A DNA stretch of 10,925 nt from Gammaproteobacteria bacterium (GCA_018676275.1 JABHFC010000296.1:1-10925); one strand, 5' to 3'; positions 1-7,319 are shown, counted from the stretch's first letter. The notes: generated by a model from the sequence alone, not told the origin. Numbers and translations: made by a program.

Positions 1-462
1 ATTCGCATCCTGCAATTGCTGTTGAAGAATATTCCGGGAAATTCGAAAATCACAGTTTAAACAAGTCACTTTCTCCAGGTTGCCATGTAGATCCATTACA
101 TTGGATGATCCGGCTTTCTGGTGAAGACCATCGACATTTTGGGTTACCAGGCATTGAATTAGCCCTGCCTTTTCAAGTTTGGCGAGGGAGAGATGTACTC
201 CCGCCGGTTTGGCATTGCTGACAAGAGGCCAACCGTGCATGCTTCTTGCCCAATAGCGTTGCCGGGTGGATTCCTGAGCAAAAAAGTCCTGGAACTGAAC
301 CGGTTTGAGGTTCTTCCACTCTCCCTGTTCATCTCGATAATCAGGGATCCCGGAAGCGGTGCTGCAACCGGCACCTGTGAGCACGAAAATCGGCTTATTA
401 CGCTGAATGAAATCGGCGAGCTCAGTAATGCTATCGGGATGGGTCATATTTTCTTCGATCAT
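1..462 (-). CDS. Sir2-family NAD-dependent protein deacylase (sirtuin), C-terminus cut off by window edge
   Basis: The 154 visible residues are the N-terminal part of a sirtuin, which removes acyl groups from lysines while consuming NAD and releases nicotinamide and O-acyl-ADP-ribose. The NAD-binding GAG motif followed by CSTASGIPDYR lies at residues 30-43. TQNVDGLH is at 107-114 and the catalytic His is H126 in LHGNL. The first zinc pair C134-x-x-C137 is present; the second pair would lie beyond the window. Two starts are possible: ATG at 462, or ATG at 447 five codons later, which has a weak GAAGA just upstream. No stop occurs before base 1. The GAGCSTASGIPDYR form resembles SIRT4-like bacterial class II sirtuins more than E. 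coli CobB, so no symbol is given. It diverges from the GFA gene across about 130 bases. Family assignment is firm; substrate specificity is unknown. Confidence 0.93.
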   Translation of the reverse strand, partial: MIEENMTHPDSITELADFIQRNKPIFVLTGAGCSTASGIPDYRDEQGEWKNLKPVQFQDFFAQESTRQRYWARSMHGWPLVSNAKPAGVHLSLAKLEKAGLIQCLVTQNVDGLHQKAGSSNVMDLHGNLEKVTCLNCDFRISRNILQQQLQDAN

Positions 463-592
463 AAAAACGGCTAAAGAGTAATTTTATTCCTGATTCAGAC
501 ATGAGCTGCGATTTTCGTTATTCTGGAAAACAACTTATTAATAATCCCATATATATTGTAACTGTTAACCCGATAGAAACAGTAATGATCAG

Positions 593-985
593 ATGAAAGA
601 AACTAAATACCAGGGTAGTTGCCATTGTGGTGCCGTGCGTTTTGAAATAGAAGCGCCGCTTACTCTCGAAGTTGAAGATTGCAATTGTTCCATATGTACT
701 AAAGCCGGATTTTTACATCTGATTTTGCCCCTGAGTAAATTTACTTTGCTGCAAGGTGAAGAACAGCTGGAAAATTATACATTCAATACTGGTGTGGCCA
801 GACATACGTTTTGTAAAACCTGTGGAATTAAACCTTTTTATACACCAAGGTCGAACCCGGATGGCATAGATATAAACGCCCGTTGCCTCGACACAGAAGC
901 AGAATCATTATCCATAGTAAAGTTTGACGGACAGGATTGGGAGGCGAATGCTCAGAGACTCTCCCATAAGAGTAAAGTTGTGTAA
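593..985 (+). CDS. GFA / CENP-V-fold zinc-binding protein
   Basis: This 130-residue protein is of the glutathione-dependent formaldehyde-activating enzyme (GFA, CENP-V/Mss4-like) family. The zinc ligands are in the usual order: C10-x-C12 in SCHCGAVRFE, C30-x-C32-x-x-C35 in CNCSIC, and C74-x-x-C77 in FCKTCGI. The conserved tail NPDGIDINARCLD is at residues 88-100. Length is typical of a single-domain member. Named members were proposed to help glutathione react with formaldehyde, but most family proteins have no proven activity, so a thiol or aldehyde role is inference. No good Shine-Dalgarno precedes the ATG at 593. It starts opposite the sirtuin and lies 65 bases before the OsmC-like gene on the same strand, so the two may be co-transcribed. 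The protein is presumably cytoplasmic: no signal peptide or membrane segment is seen. Confidence 0.9.
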   Translation: MKETKYQGSCHCGAVRFEIEAPLTLEVEDCNCSICTKAGFLHLILPLSKFTLLQGEEQLENYTFNTGVARHTFCKTCGIKPFYTPRSNPDGIDINARCLDTEAESLSIVKFDGQDWEANAQRLSHKSKVV

Positions 986-1050
986 ACTGGGTATTCACTA
1001 TTTCAAATATCGAAACTCGTATTCATTACAAAAAAATTGGAAAACAAATA

Positions 1051-2238
1051 ATGCCTTCAATAGAAACCAGTCCCTACCCAATGATATTTAAAGTAGATAA
1101 TCCGCAGGAATTGCCATCTGTGAATAATGATGACAAAAATAAAATCGCTATTCGAACCATGACCCGCGCTTTAGAGGGTATGCAAAAAGAAGCAATAGTT
1201 AATGACAGTTTTACCAATTCAGCCTGGCGTATGGTTTGCGATGAAGGGCCCTGGTTAAATGGTACTGATCTGGCCTCATTTCCTTTGGGTTACTTTTCAA
1301 CCGGAATGATTGCGTCACTGGCTTCCGAGATCATTGCGCTGGCGAAAAACCGAAATATCAATATTAGCGGATTAAAGTTAATACAGGATGCCAATTACAG
1401 CATGGAAGGATCCGCTATAAAAAGAACTATGAAAGGAACGGCATTGCCGATAGAAACGGAAGTTCAAATCAGCAGTGATGCAGATAAATCGCAAATAGAA
1501 GAACTTGTTTATCATGCTCTGGCGGCTTCTCCAACAGATGCCATCATGCGTGAAGAATTGCCAAGTCGATTCAAAATCAGTCTGAACGGCAAAAATATTC
1601 CAGTTGGCTTAGCAGAGCCGGCTGATATCTTGAACTCAGACGATCCCAATGCTTTATTTGATCATATCTCACCCATACCATCCTCGGGTTTCGAGCCGGA
1701 TATAACCGTAAAACTTGACGGCGCGGATACCAGCACTGAGAGAAAGGCACCGGCAGTAGGGATGGCAAGCGAGCAAAAACGCCTGCTTAAAGTTCGTGCA
1801 ATTCTTCAAGTTCTGGACGACGGTCTAAAAAGCATACAGGTGCAATGCATCAAACCTGAAGGTGGTAGCGTTTTTAACTTTTTGAGCGATGAACCTGAGT
1901 GTTTTGGCGGTAAAAGTAGAGCACCTACCGGTTTGCAGTATTTATCTGCAGGCATGTCATTTTGTTTTATGACTCAAATAGGGCGTTTTGCCGGGATTGT
2001 TAAACAGGATCTGACTGCCTACGGGATAGTTCAGGATACCTGGTTCGGTTTACCGGCTGGATCGGCAAATCTTGATGAGGCAGCTAAAGCTTATCCGGTT
2101 GATACCCACGCATTTCTGACATCCACAGATGATGTTGAAACGAATCAGCTATTGGTCGATATGAGTGAGCAGACTTGTTATTTACATGCCTGTTATCGGG
2201 GTATCGCGAAGACGAAATTACGAATTATTACGGACTAA
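1051..2238 (+). CDS. Tandem two-domain OsmC-like protein
   Basis: This 395-residue protein appears to hold two OsmC-like domains in tandem, roughly residues 25-180 and 240-395, joined by an acidic, Pro-rich linker. OsmC/Ohr proteins reduce organic hydroperoxides with two conserved cysteines; related members are uncharacterised redox proteins. In the C-terminal copy the helix PTGLQYLSAGMSFC carries C305, and EQTCYLHACY carries C376 at the position of the usual second Cys (C381 also lies near). Aligning the halves by eye places S89 (STGMIAS) opposite C305 and S160 (AASP) opposite C376, so the N-terminal copy seems redox-inactive. Family members are normally about 140-180 residues, so this is a double-length form. 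No signal peptide is seen. It ends 12 bases from the convergent binding-protein gene. The OsmC call rests on fold-like patterns without a search, and peroxidase activity is inference. Confidence 0.72.
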   Translation: MPSIETSPYPMIFKVDNPQELPSVNNDDKNKIAIRTMTRALEGMQKEAIVNDSFTNSAWRMVCDEGPWLNGTDLASFPLGYFSTGMIASLASEIIALAKNRNINISGLKLIQDANYSMEGSAIKRTMKGTALPIETEVQISSDADKSQIEELVYHALAASPTDAIMREELPSRFKISLNGKNIPVGLAEPADILNSDDPNALFDHISPIPSSGFEPDITVKLDGADTSTERKAPAVGMASEQKRLLKVRAILQVLDDGLKSIQVQCIKPEGGSVFNFLSDEPECFGGKSRAPTGLQYLSAGMSFCFMTQIGRFAGIVKQDLTAYGIVQDTWFGLPAGSANLDEAAKAYPVDTHAFLTSTDDVETNQLLVDMSEQTCYLHACYRGIAKTKLRIITD

Positions 2239-2250
2239 AAATTGAGAAAG

Positions 2251-3105
2251 CTATTCCGGGAATAAATATATTGCATCCCATGCCGGCGCAGGTGATATAG
2301 AAAAGGACACACATAAGGCATCTATTGCCTTTTGTGCGATTTCCTCTGAGCAGCGTCCATCCTCTGTATAGTATTTTTGATATAGCTTTGCTGTTTCATT
2401 TTTAAAAGAATCATCGACGTCAAAATATTTATTCAAAACAAGGGCAATAAAGTCAGGGTCATTGTGAATAATGGAGAGACCTTCTTTAAGGATATTGACA
2501 AAGCTCATAGCTAATTGTCTTTCTTTGTCCAGAAACGATTGAGCAATAGCAAGACCCGTAGTCGGGATCCTGATTTCATCTCCAAAAAAGCAAAGTTTAT
2601 TCAGACCTGATTGTTCAATTTTTGCAGGAGCGATTGCAGAACTAATCACAGCCGCATCAACACTTCCACTTTTCAATAAACCGAATCGTGCGGCGTCATC
2701 GCGGGCAGCCAGCAGTTCAACACTTTGCTCAACATTAATCCCTGCTTTATTCAGAATAATATTCGCCAAATGATGAGGTGGTGCGACAACAGGGAAGGTT
2801 GCTATTTTTGTATTGCTCAAATCCTGCAAACTTGCCAGGGAACTGGATGAATATATCCAGAACATGGGCCTGTCTGTGGCGACAAATATTACGCGTTGCG
2901 GAATACCTTTAATGGCGCTTGCCAGCGCCGCACCACAACTGGCCTGGAATAGAGATTCAGGTAATTCTGTATCGGGGATAAAAGTGATATCGATTAATTC
3001 AATATTCAGTTTTTCACGTTTGTATAAGCCAGCTTCATGAGCAATGAAATGGCAAAGTAGTTCGTGTGGGTCAAAAGCCTTGAAGCCTAACTGTAAAGTT
3101 GTCAT
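2251..3105 (-). CDS. NMT1/THI5/SsuA-like substrate-binding protein without visible signal peptide
   Basis: This is a periplasmic-binding-protein type II fold of the NMT1/THI5/SsuA/TauA group, which binds small ligands such as sulfonates, pyrimidines or nitriles. Supporting signs are the opening TLQLGFKAFDPHEL, the HEAGLYKREKLNIELI segment (usual form: A...G.F...GL.VE), SLQDLSNTKIATFP, and the later LLKSGSVDAAVISS segment. From the ATG at 3105 it has 284 residues. An in-frame GTG at 3144 would add 13 polar residues. Neither start gives a hydrophobic signal peptide or lipobox, which is unusual for an ABC binding protein. It lacks the CCCFC motif of yeast Thi5. It is the last of three leftward genes after the MFS and LLM genes, and no ABC permease or ATPase is adjacent. 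It could be a cytosolic ligand-binding protein or an enzyme on this fold (as MqnA/MqnD and Thi5 are). The ligand is unknown. Confidence 0.78.
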   Translation of the reverse strand: MTTLQLGFKAFDPHELLCHFIAHEAGLYKREKLNIELIDITFIPDTELPESLFQASCGAALASAIKGIPQRVIFVATDRPMFWIYSSSSLASLQDLSNTKIATFPVVAPPHHLANIILNKAGINVEQSVELLAARDDAARFGLLKSGSVDAAVISSAIAPAKIEQSGLNKLCFFGDEIRIPTTGLAIAQSFLDKERQLAMSFVNILKEGLSIIHNDPDFIALVLNKYFDVDDSFKNETAKLYQKYYTEDGRCSEEIAQKAIDALCVSFSISPAPAWDAIYLFPE

Positions 3106-3158
3106 GTTGATTTTACTGTGAGTGCCATTATGACGCCCAGACACTGATTAAACATTTA

Positions 3159-4151
3159 TTAATTTAGTTTTGGTAGAACCTGTTCAGCCAGGCTTCGAAT
3201 AATTGCATCGGGTTCTTTCGTTGCTATTGGCAAGACAAAGTTTTCCACACCCAGTTCGACCAGCTCTTTAAAACGTGGCACGGCTTCTTCCGGTGTGCCG
3301 GCAATGGCAACCGCATCAAGGATACGGTCAGTAATAAAATCAGCCTGCTTTGCATCCATACTGCCATGTTGTTGGTAGTCATATTGTTCTTTCATGATAC
3401 GAAGATCTTCCCAAAGATCCTCCGGTATATCTTCTTTCGGTATACCGGTATAAATTGTACCGGCCGCCACTGATGCGTAACCTTTGGCCTCATTACGAAT
3501 TTGTTCACGATCATCCGATACAGCACAGGCAAGTCTTTGGTAAAGTTTTATATCCGACAAACTACGACCAGCTTCTCTCGCCCCAATCTCAATATTCTTT
3601 TTTGCATAACGCACAAGTGAAGGATCAGATCCAACCTGGAAAAGTACCCCGTCAGCCACGCGTCCGGCCATTTGTAAAGATCTGGGGCCGGTACAGGCAA
3701 TAACAATGGGTATTTTTCTGGGTGGCCAGCTTACCTTGATGTCCTGTCCATCATAATGAGCGCATTCTCCCGCCATTAATAATCTCAAGACCCCGATAAC
3801 TTCTTCCAACCGTTTTAGTTTGGATGGTTTATGGCCAATATTATAAATGGCGCTATCTCCTATACCGATTCCCAGTACAGCTCTTCCACCTGAGAGTTCA
3901 TCCAGTGTTGCAAAGCTGTGGGCGAGTACGGCAGGGTGCCTTGTTATGATATTGGTAACACCGGTCGCCAGTTCCATATTTTTTGTTCGGTCAGCGAAAA
4001 GTGTTAATGCCATAAAAGCATCACGAAAAACTGATTGTGAATCGGCAACCCAGACACCACCAAACCCCAGTTCATCAGCCAAAGCTATCCAGTCGACAAA
4101 ATCGCTTATAGGTCGGTTCGGAAGTATTCCAACGTGAAAAGAAACAGGCAT
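3159..4151 (-). CDS. LLM-class (luciferase-like) flavin or F420-dependent oxidoreductase
   Basis: This 330-residue protein has the luciferase-like TIM-barrel pattern: ADELGFGGVWVADS (25-38), ATGVTNIITRHPAVLA (62-77), TLDELSGGRAVLGIGIGD (82-99) and the C-terminal GTPEEAVPRFKELVELGVENFVL block. The family contains FMNH2-dependent monooxygenases (SsuD, RutA, NtaA) and F420-dependent enzymes (Mer, Fgd). The TGVTNIITRHP stretch is of the Mer-like kind, but cofactor use cannot be decided from sequence by eye. The start is supported by CTGGAG (bases 4161-4166 read on the minus strand), 9 bases before the ATG. It follows the MFS gene by 77 bases and precedes the binding-protein start by 53, so the three likely form one unit. 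Its probable role is to oxidise or reduce the compound handled by its neighbours; the substrate is unknown. Confidence 0.9.
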   Translation of the reverse strand: MPVSFHVGILPNRPISDFVDWIALADELGFGGVWVADSQSVFRDAFMALTLFADRTKNMELATGVTNIITRHPAVLAHSFATLDELSGGRAVLGIGIGDSAIYNIGHKPSKLKRLEEVIGVLRLLMAGECAHYDGQDIKVSWPPRKIPIVIACTGPRSLQMAGRVADGVLFQVGSDPSLVRYAKKNIEIGAREAGRSLSDIKLYQRLACAVSDDREQIRNEAKGYASVAAGTIYTGIPKEDIPEDLWEDLRIMKEQYDYQQHGSMDAKQADFITDRILDAVAIAGTPEEAVPRFKELVELGVENFVLPIATKEPDAIIRSLAEQVLPKLN

Positions 4152-4193
4152 TAATAAAATCTCCAGAAGTTAAAAAAGCAAATAATTCAGCTC

Positions 4194-4223
4194 ATGATAA
4201 ATGCATTGACAATATAAACTCAA
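4194..4223 (-). promoter_or_regulatory. Possible sigma70-type promoter for the LLM and binding-protein genes
   Basis: On the minus strand, TTGAGT (4223-4218) is followed after 18 bases by TATCAT (4199-4194), giving 4/6 and 5/6 matches to the -35 and -10 consensus. It lies in the 77-base gap between the MFS stop and the LLM start, so it could give the last two genes their own transcript. The region is AT-rich, so chance matches are likely. Confidence 0.28.
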
Positions 4224-4228
4224 TTTTA

Positions 4229-5461
4229 TTATGTCGGTGATTTTACAAGTCTGTCCATTGGTTGCTCGTCAATCGGGATATGAATAACTGCAGCCAGTAC
4301 ACCTAGTATAATTCCAGCCCACCAGACAGGATCATACGATCCAATAGTGTCGTATAGGTAGCCACCCAACCAAACACCGATAAAGCTGCCAATCTGATGA
4401 CTGAAGAAAACAAGTCCGGTTAAAGTCGCCATGTATCGTAGTCCGAATACTTGCACTACTATTCCTGAAGTCAAGGGTACTGTCGCAAGCCAGAGGATGC
4501 CCATTGCAGCGGAGAACAAATAGATAGTTAGCGCGGTTTTTGGGGACAGTAATAAAATTGCTATTACTATGGCGCGTGTGAAATAAATAAAACTGAGACT
4601 GTATTTCTTGCTCCATCGCTGACCTGCGAGGCCAGCGAGAAAAGAACCGATAATATTGAAAAGGCCGATAATGGAAATGGCATAGGCACCAACAATTGGA
4701 TCAAGACCCAGATCGTTTACATAGGCGGGGAAGTGGACGGAAATGAAAGCGACGTGAAAACCACAAACAAAAAAACCGAGAGATAATAATAAGAAGCCGC
4801 GATGAGCAAGAGCTTCTTTCAGAGCCGCACTCAATGTTTGTTCGAAGAATTCTTTATCTTTAGGTGTCGCTTTGTATGCGGGCAAACATAAAGCCAGGGG
4901 AATAATGATCAGGGTGGAAAATGCCAAAATCCAAAGTGTCGAGTTCCAGCCGAATGATGAAATTAACGATTGTGTAATGGGTGAAAATATTACCTGTCCC
5001 ATTGAACCCGCTGCAGTACCAAGACCAAGAGCAATTGAGCGCCGATCCGGACCTACCGCATTTGCAATAGCTGCAAGAGCAATAGAAAAAGAAGTAAAAG
5101 CGACGCCAAGACCAGTAAGTAAACCTGCGGTCATATGTAACATGAAACTGCTGTTGGCTTCAGCCATACCCAAAGTGCCGAGCACATACATGATTGCGCC
5201 GATTGCTATTACTCTGGAGGGACCGAACTTGTCTGAAATTGCACTGGCGACAGGAACACCTATGCCCCATAACAGGTTTTGCAGAGCCAGGGCAAAGGCG
5301 AAGGTTTCACGATTCCAGCCCTTTGTTATGGTCATTGGATCCAGAAACAGGCCAAAACTGGAACGCACACCAAAGCCGATTAACGCAATAAAGCAACTCG
5401 CTACAATAATAATACCGGGTGTTCGCCAGTTAGAATTCATTGCTTGAGTGCTCACGTTCAT
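4229..5461 (-). CDS. MFS transporter, 12-TM type
   Basis: This is a 410-residue Major Facilitator Superfamily permease of the inner membrane. It is hydrophobic throughout, with about 12 predicted helices. The cytoplasmic loop between helices 2 and 3 reads SDKFGPSRV, a version of the MFS motif A (G-x-x-x-D-R-x-G). Gly-rich helices such as LTGLGVAFTSFSIALAAIANAVGPDRRSIALG follow the pattern of oxalate/formate-antiporter (OFA) and monocarboxylate-like members. The first ATG (5461) has no clear ribosome site. An in-frame ATG at 5440 (MNSNWRTPG) would remove seven polar residues and is equally plausible. It heads the leftward MFS-LLM-binding-protein set and diverges from rhlE. It probably imports or exports an organic anion or the substrate or product of the LLM enzyme, which is inferred from neighbourhood only. 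Confidence 0.9.
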   Translation of the reverse strand: MNVSTQAMNSNWRTPGIIIVASCFIALIGFGVRSSFGLFLDPMTITKGWNRETFAFALALQNLLWGIGVPVASAISDKFGPSRVIAIGAIMYVLGTLGMAEANSSFMLHMTAGLLTGLGVAFTSFSIALAAIANAVGPDRRSIALGLGTAAGSMGQVIFSPITQSLISSFGWNSTLWILAFSTLIIIPLALCLPAYKATPKDKEFFEQTLSAALKEALAHRGFLLLSLGFFVCGFHVAFISVHFPAYVNDLGLDPIVGAYAISIIGLFNIIGSFLAGLAGQRWSKKYSLSFIYFTRAIVIAILLLSPKTALTIYLFSAAMGILWLATVPLTSGIVVQVFGLRYMATLTGLVFFSHQIGSFIGVWLGGYLYDTIGSYDPVWWAGIILGVLAAVIHIPIDEQPMDRLVKSPT

Positions 5462-5591
5462 TATGTATTAAGTAGTTTGAATCAATAGTTAAGAGCGGCA
5501 AATCGTAGACGTTTCCAGCAACAAAGGGAAAGCGTTTTTAGTGCATAAATTAATTAATTAGTAGTTTTATTGTATTCGTGTGTTAGAGTGC

Positions 5592-5627
5592 GCGCATCTG
5601 GTAATACTCGAAGAGTAGCCAGAGCGT
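5592..5627 (+). promoter_or_regulatory. Strong stem-loop in the rhlE leader
   Basis: Direct pairing gives a long imperfect hairpin. The base is GCGC with GCGT (one G-U pair). After a bulged A at 5596, TCTGG (5597-5601) pairs with CCAGA (5619-5623). A small internal loop follows (TAA against G), then TACTC (5605-5609) pairs with GAGTA (5613-5617) round a GAA loop. That makes 14 pairs in 36 bases. There is no T tract after it, so it does not look like a terminator. It may act in mRNA stability or translation control of rhlE. Confidence 0.5.
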
Positions 5628-5653
5628 CATCTTTAGTTGTTAGTTCGCCTCAT

Positions 5654-5683
5654 TTGTATTGCTTTTATTACTCTGCAATACAA
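5654..5683 (+). promoter_or_regulatory. Second stem-loop in the rhlE leader
   Basis: TTGTATTGC (5654-5662) and GCAATACAA (5675-5683) form a perfect 9-base-pair stem around a 12-base T-rich loop. It sits 26 bases after the first leader hairpin. As DNA it could instead be a regulator-binding inverted repeat, but the 12-base spacing and its distance from the AT-rich promoter zone favour an RNA structure. Confidence 0.45.
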
Positions 5684-5926
5684 TCATCGAGTCCAGCTGT
5701 CCCTCCCTTTAGAGAGCCAATTATTGCATGGCGCATGCGTCCGAACTTATTAAATCGGGCACACGTACCGGCAAAGCTATCTTATGCCCCGAACTTGAAT
5801 CGTGTAGACACACGTGTTCAATGCTGGGTTGATTTTACTTCGCTAAACATAACAAACCTCCGCCATGGTTCCAGGCTCAAAGAAGCCGGCAAGGTAGAGG
5901 TAATACTTTATATTCAGGAAAATTGA

Positions 5927-7267
5927 ATGACATTTGAAAAACTCGGATTATCCGATGAATTATTACGCGCTTTGCGCGATACGGGCTATACAAGCCCAAC
6001 ACCAATACAGGCTCAGGCCATCCCCGCTATCCTCGATGGCAGAGATGTAATGGGTGCCGCGCAAACCGGCACAGGCAAGACTGCTGGTTTTACCTTGCCG
6101 CTGTTACAACTACTAAGCAACAAAGCTCCTGTTAAAAGCAATCGGGCACGTGCACTGGTACTCACGCCGACAAGGGAACTCGCAGCCCAGGTCGAGGAAA
6201 GCGTAACTACTTATGGTAAGCACCTGAGTCTCCGTTCTACCGTGGTATTCGGTGGCGTTAAAATTAACCCGCAAATGATGAAGCTCCGCCGGGGCGTTGA
6301 TGTGTTGGTAGCAACACCGGGACGTCTGCTGGATCTTTACCAACAGAAAGCTATCCGCTTTGACGATATCGAAGTATTGATACTGGATGAAGCCGATCGC
6401 ATGCTGGACATGGGCTTTATACATGACATAAAAAGGATCATGGCCCTGTTGCCGAAAAAGCGGCAGAACCTGATGTTTTCGGCAACTTTCTCTAAAGAGA
6501 TTCGTTTACTTGCGAAAGGTATCACCAACAATCCTGTGGAAATCGATGTTGCTCCGCGTAACTCTGCGGTTGAAATTATTTCGCAAAAGATTCACCCCGT
6601 AGACAAGGCCCGTAAGCCGGATCTACTTAGTCATCTTATTCGAACGGGCAATTGGTACCAGGTGCTGGTGTTCAGTCGAACCAAGCATGGCGCTGATAAA
6701 CTGGTAAAACGATTGGCACGAGATGAAATTCATGCTGCTGCTATCCATGGCAACAAAAGCCAGCCGCAACGTACCAAAGCCCTGGCGGGATTTAAACAGA
6801 ACAAGATTCAGGTTCTGGTGGCGACCGATATTGCTGCCAGAGGTATCGATATCGATCAACTTTCACATGTAGTCAACTTCGATCTACCGAATGTGCCAGA
6901 AGATTATGTACATCGAATAGGTCGTACAGGTCGTGCCGGTGCCAGTGGTATTGCAATTTCACTCGTGAGTGCCGATGAAGCAAAACAACTGCAGGATATT
7001 GAGCGTCTTATTAAACGCAAGATCGAAAGAGAAGAAATCGAAGGATTTGAACCTGCTCATGTCGTGCCTGAAGCGATAAAAAACAAGCCATCTAATAAGC
7101 CCGGCCAGGGAAAGAAAACCAGTAAGAAGAGCAGTCACCGTAAAGGTCACAGCTGGAATTCGAATGAGAAAGGTGCCCGTGGCAGAAACGGTTCTGCTTC
7201 AAACAAAAGTAAGAACCCTGCAAATCGTAACAGACGCCCGGCAACAGGCGCAGCCCACGCAGTTTAG
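5927..7267 (+). CDS. rhlE: ATP-dependent DEAD-box RNA helicase RhlE
   Basis: This 446-residue protein has all DEAD-box helicase motifs in order: Q motif TPIQ (25-28) with upstream F3, Walker A AQTGTGKT (45-52), PTREL (81-85), TPGR (130-133), DEAD (154-157), SAT (185-187), VFSRT (248-252), ATDIAARGID (299-308) and HRIGRTGRAG (329-338). The FEKLGLSDELLRAL start and the short basic tail after about 380 (Lys/Arg/Asn/Gly-rich, low complexity) match the RhlE group, as opposed to the longer DeaD or DbpA proteins. It unwinds short RNA duplexes using ATP and is linked to ribosome assembly and mRNA turnover, usually most important in the cold. AGGA at 5916-5919, 7 bases before the ATG, supports the start. 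A long structured stretch precedes it and a hairpin follows its stop, so it is probably monocistronic. Confidence 0.94.
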   Translation: MTFEKLGLSDELLRALRDTGYTSPTPIQAQAIPAILDGRDVMGAAQTGTGKTAGFTLPLLQLLSNKAPVKSNRARALVLTPTRELAAQVEESVTTYGKHLSLRSTVVFGGVKINPQMMKLRRGVDVLVATPGRLLDLYQQKAIRFDDIEVLILDEADRMLDMGFIHDIKRIMALLPKKRQNLMFSATFSKEIRLLAKGITNNPVEIDVAPRNSAVEIISQKIHPVDKARKPDLLSHLIRTGNWYQVLVFSRTKHGADKLVKRLARDEIHAAAIHGNKSQPQRTKALAGFKQNKIQVLVATDIAARGIDIDQLSHVVNFDLPNVPEDYVHRIGRTGRAGASGIAISLVSADEAKQLQDIERLIKRKIEREEIEGFEPAHVVPEAIKNKPSNKPGQGKKTSKKSSHRKGHSWNSNEKGARGRNGSASNKSKNPANRNRRPATGAAHAV

Positions 7268-7290
7268 TTCCGATCTTGATCTGCGGTATT

Positions 7291-7319
7291 TCAGTTGTCC
7301 TCATTTGAGAGGCAACTGA
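7291..7319 (+). terminator. Hairpin after rhlE, possible terminator without T tract
   Basis: TCAGTTG (7291-7297) and CCTC (7299-7302) pair with GAGG (7309-7312) and CAACTGA (7313-7319), with one bulged T and a 6-base loop. That is 11 pairs, 23 bases after the rhlE stop. No run of T follows, so it is not a classical intrinsic terminator. It could protect the 3' end of the rhlE mRNA or help a Rho-dependent stop before the peptidase gene. Confidence 0.45.

Larger units (their letters stand above)
5462..5926. other. 465-base noncoding stretch: divergent promoter zone and rhlE leader
   Basis: No convincing gene lies between the divergent MFS and rhlE starts. The left part (about 5540-5580) is AT-rich with a TTAATTAATTA run and is the likely promoter zone, though no clear -35/-10 pair could be picked. 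To its right, two strong stem-loops (5592-5627 and 5654-5683) and a small one (CGTGT/ACACG, 5801-5814) are spread over the roughly 330 bases before the rhlE start. A plus-strand open frame starting with TTG at 5570 ends in TGA at 5924-5926, directly against the rhlE ATG. Its composition does not look like protein. If transcription starts near 5580, rhlE has an mRNA leader of over 300 bases. Long structured leaders are known for cold-regulated RNA helicase genes such as E. coli deaD; applying that here is inference. Confidence 0.6.

Noticed and set aside
193..474. 93-codon plus-strand open frame at the left end
   Set aside because: It is antisense to the sirtuin, whose motifs are unmistakable on the minus strand.
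2252..2264. TATTCC/GGAATA palindrome at the convergent gene ends as a terminator
   Set aside because: It has only six pairs with a one-base centre, lies within the binding-protein coding end and has no T tract. It is too weak to call.
3103..3155. 17-codon minus-strand frame ending in ATGA overlap with the binding-protein start
   Set aside because: It is too short, has no supporting ribosome site, and is easily explained by chance between two operon genes.
4872..5447. 191-codon plus-strand open frame
   Set aside because: It lies wholly antisense to the MFS transporter, which has clear membrane-protein features, so it is a shadow frame.
5728..5745. CGCATGCG palindrome in the rhlE leader as an operator
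   Set aside because: A short 8-base palindrome in a 465-base gap is expected by chance, and it is far from the likely promoter zone.
5570..5926. 118-codon plus-strand open frame before rhlE as a gene
   Set aside because: It begins with TTG, has no ribosome site, overlaps strong hairpins and shows no recognisable protein pattern. I treat the region as leader.
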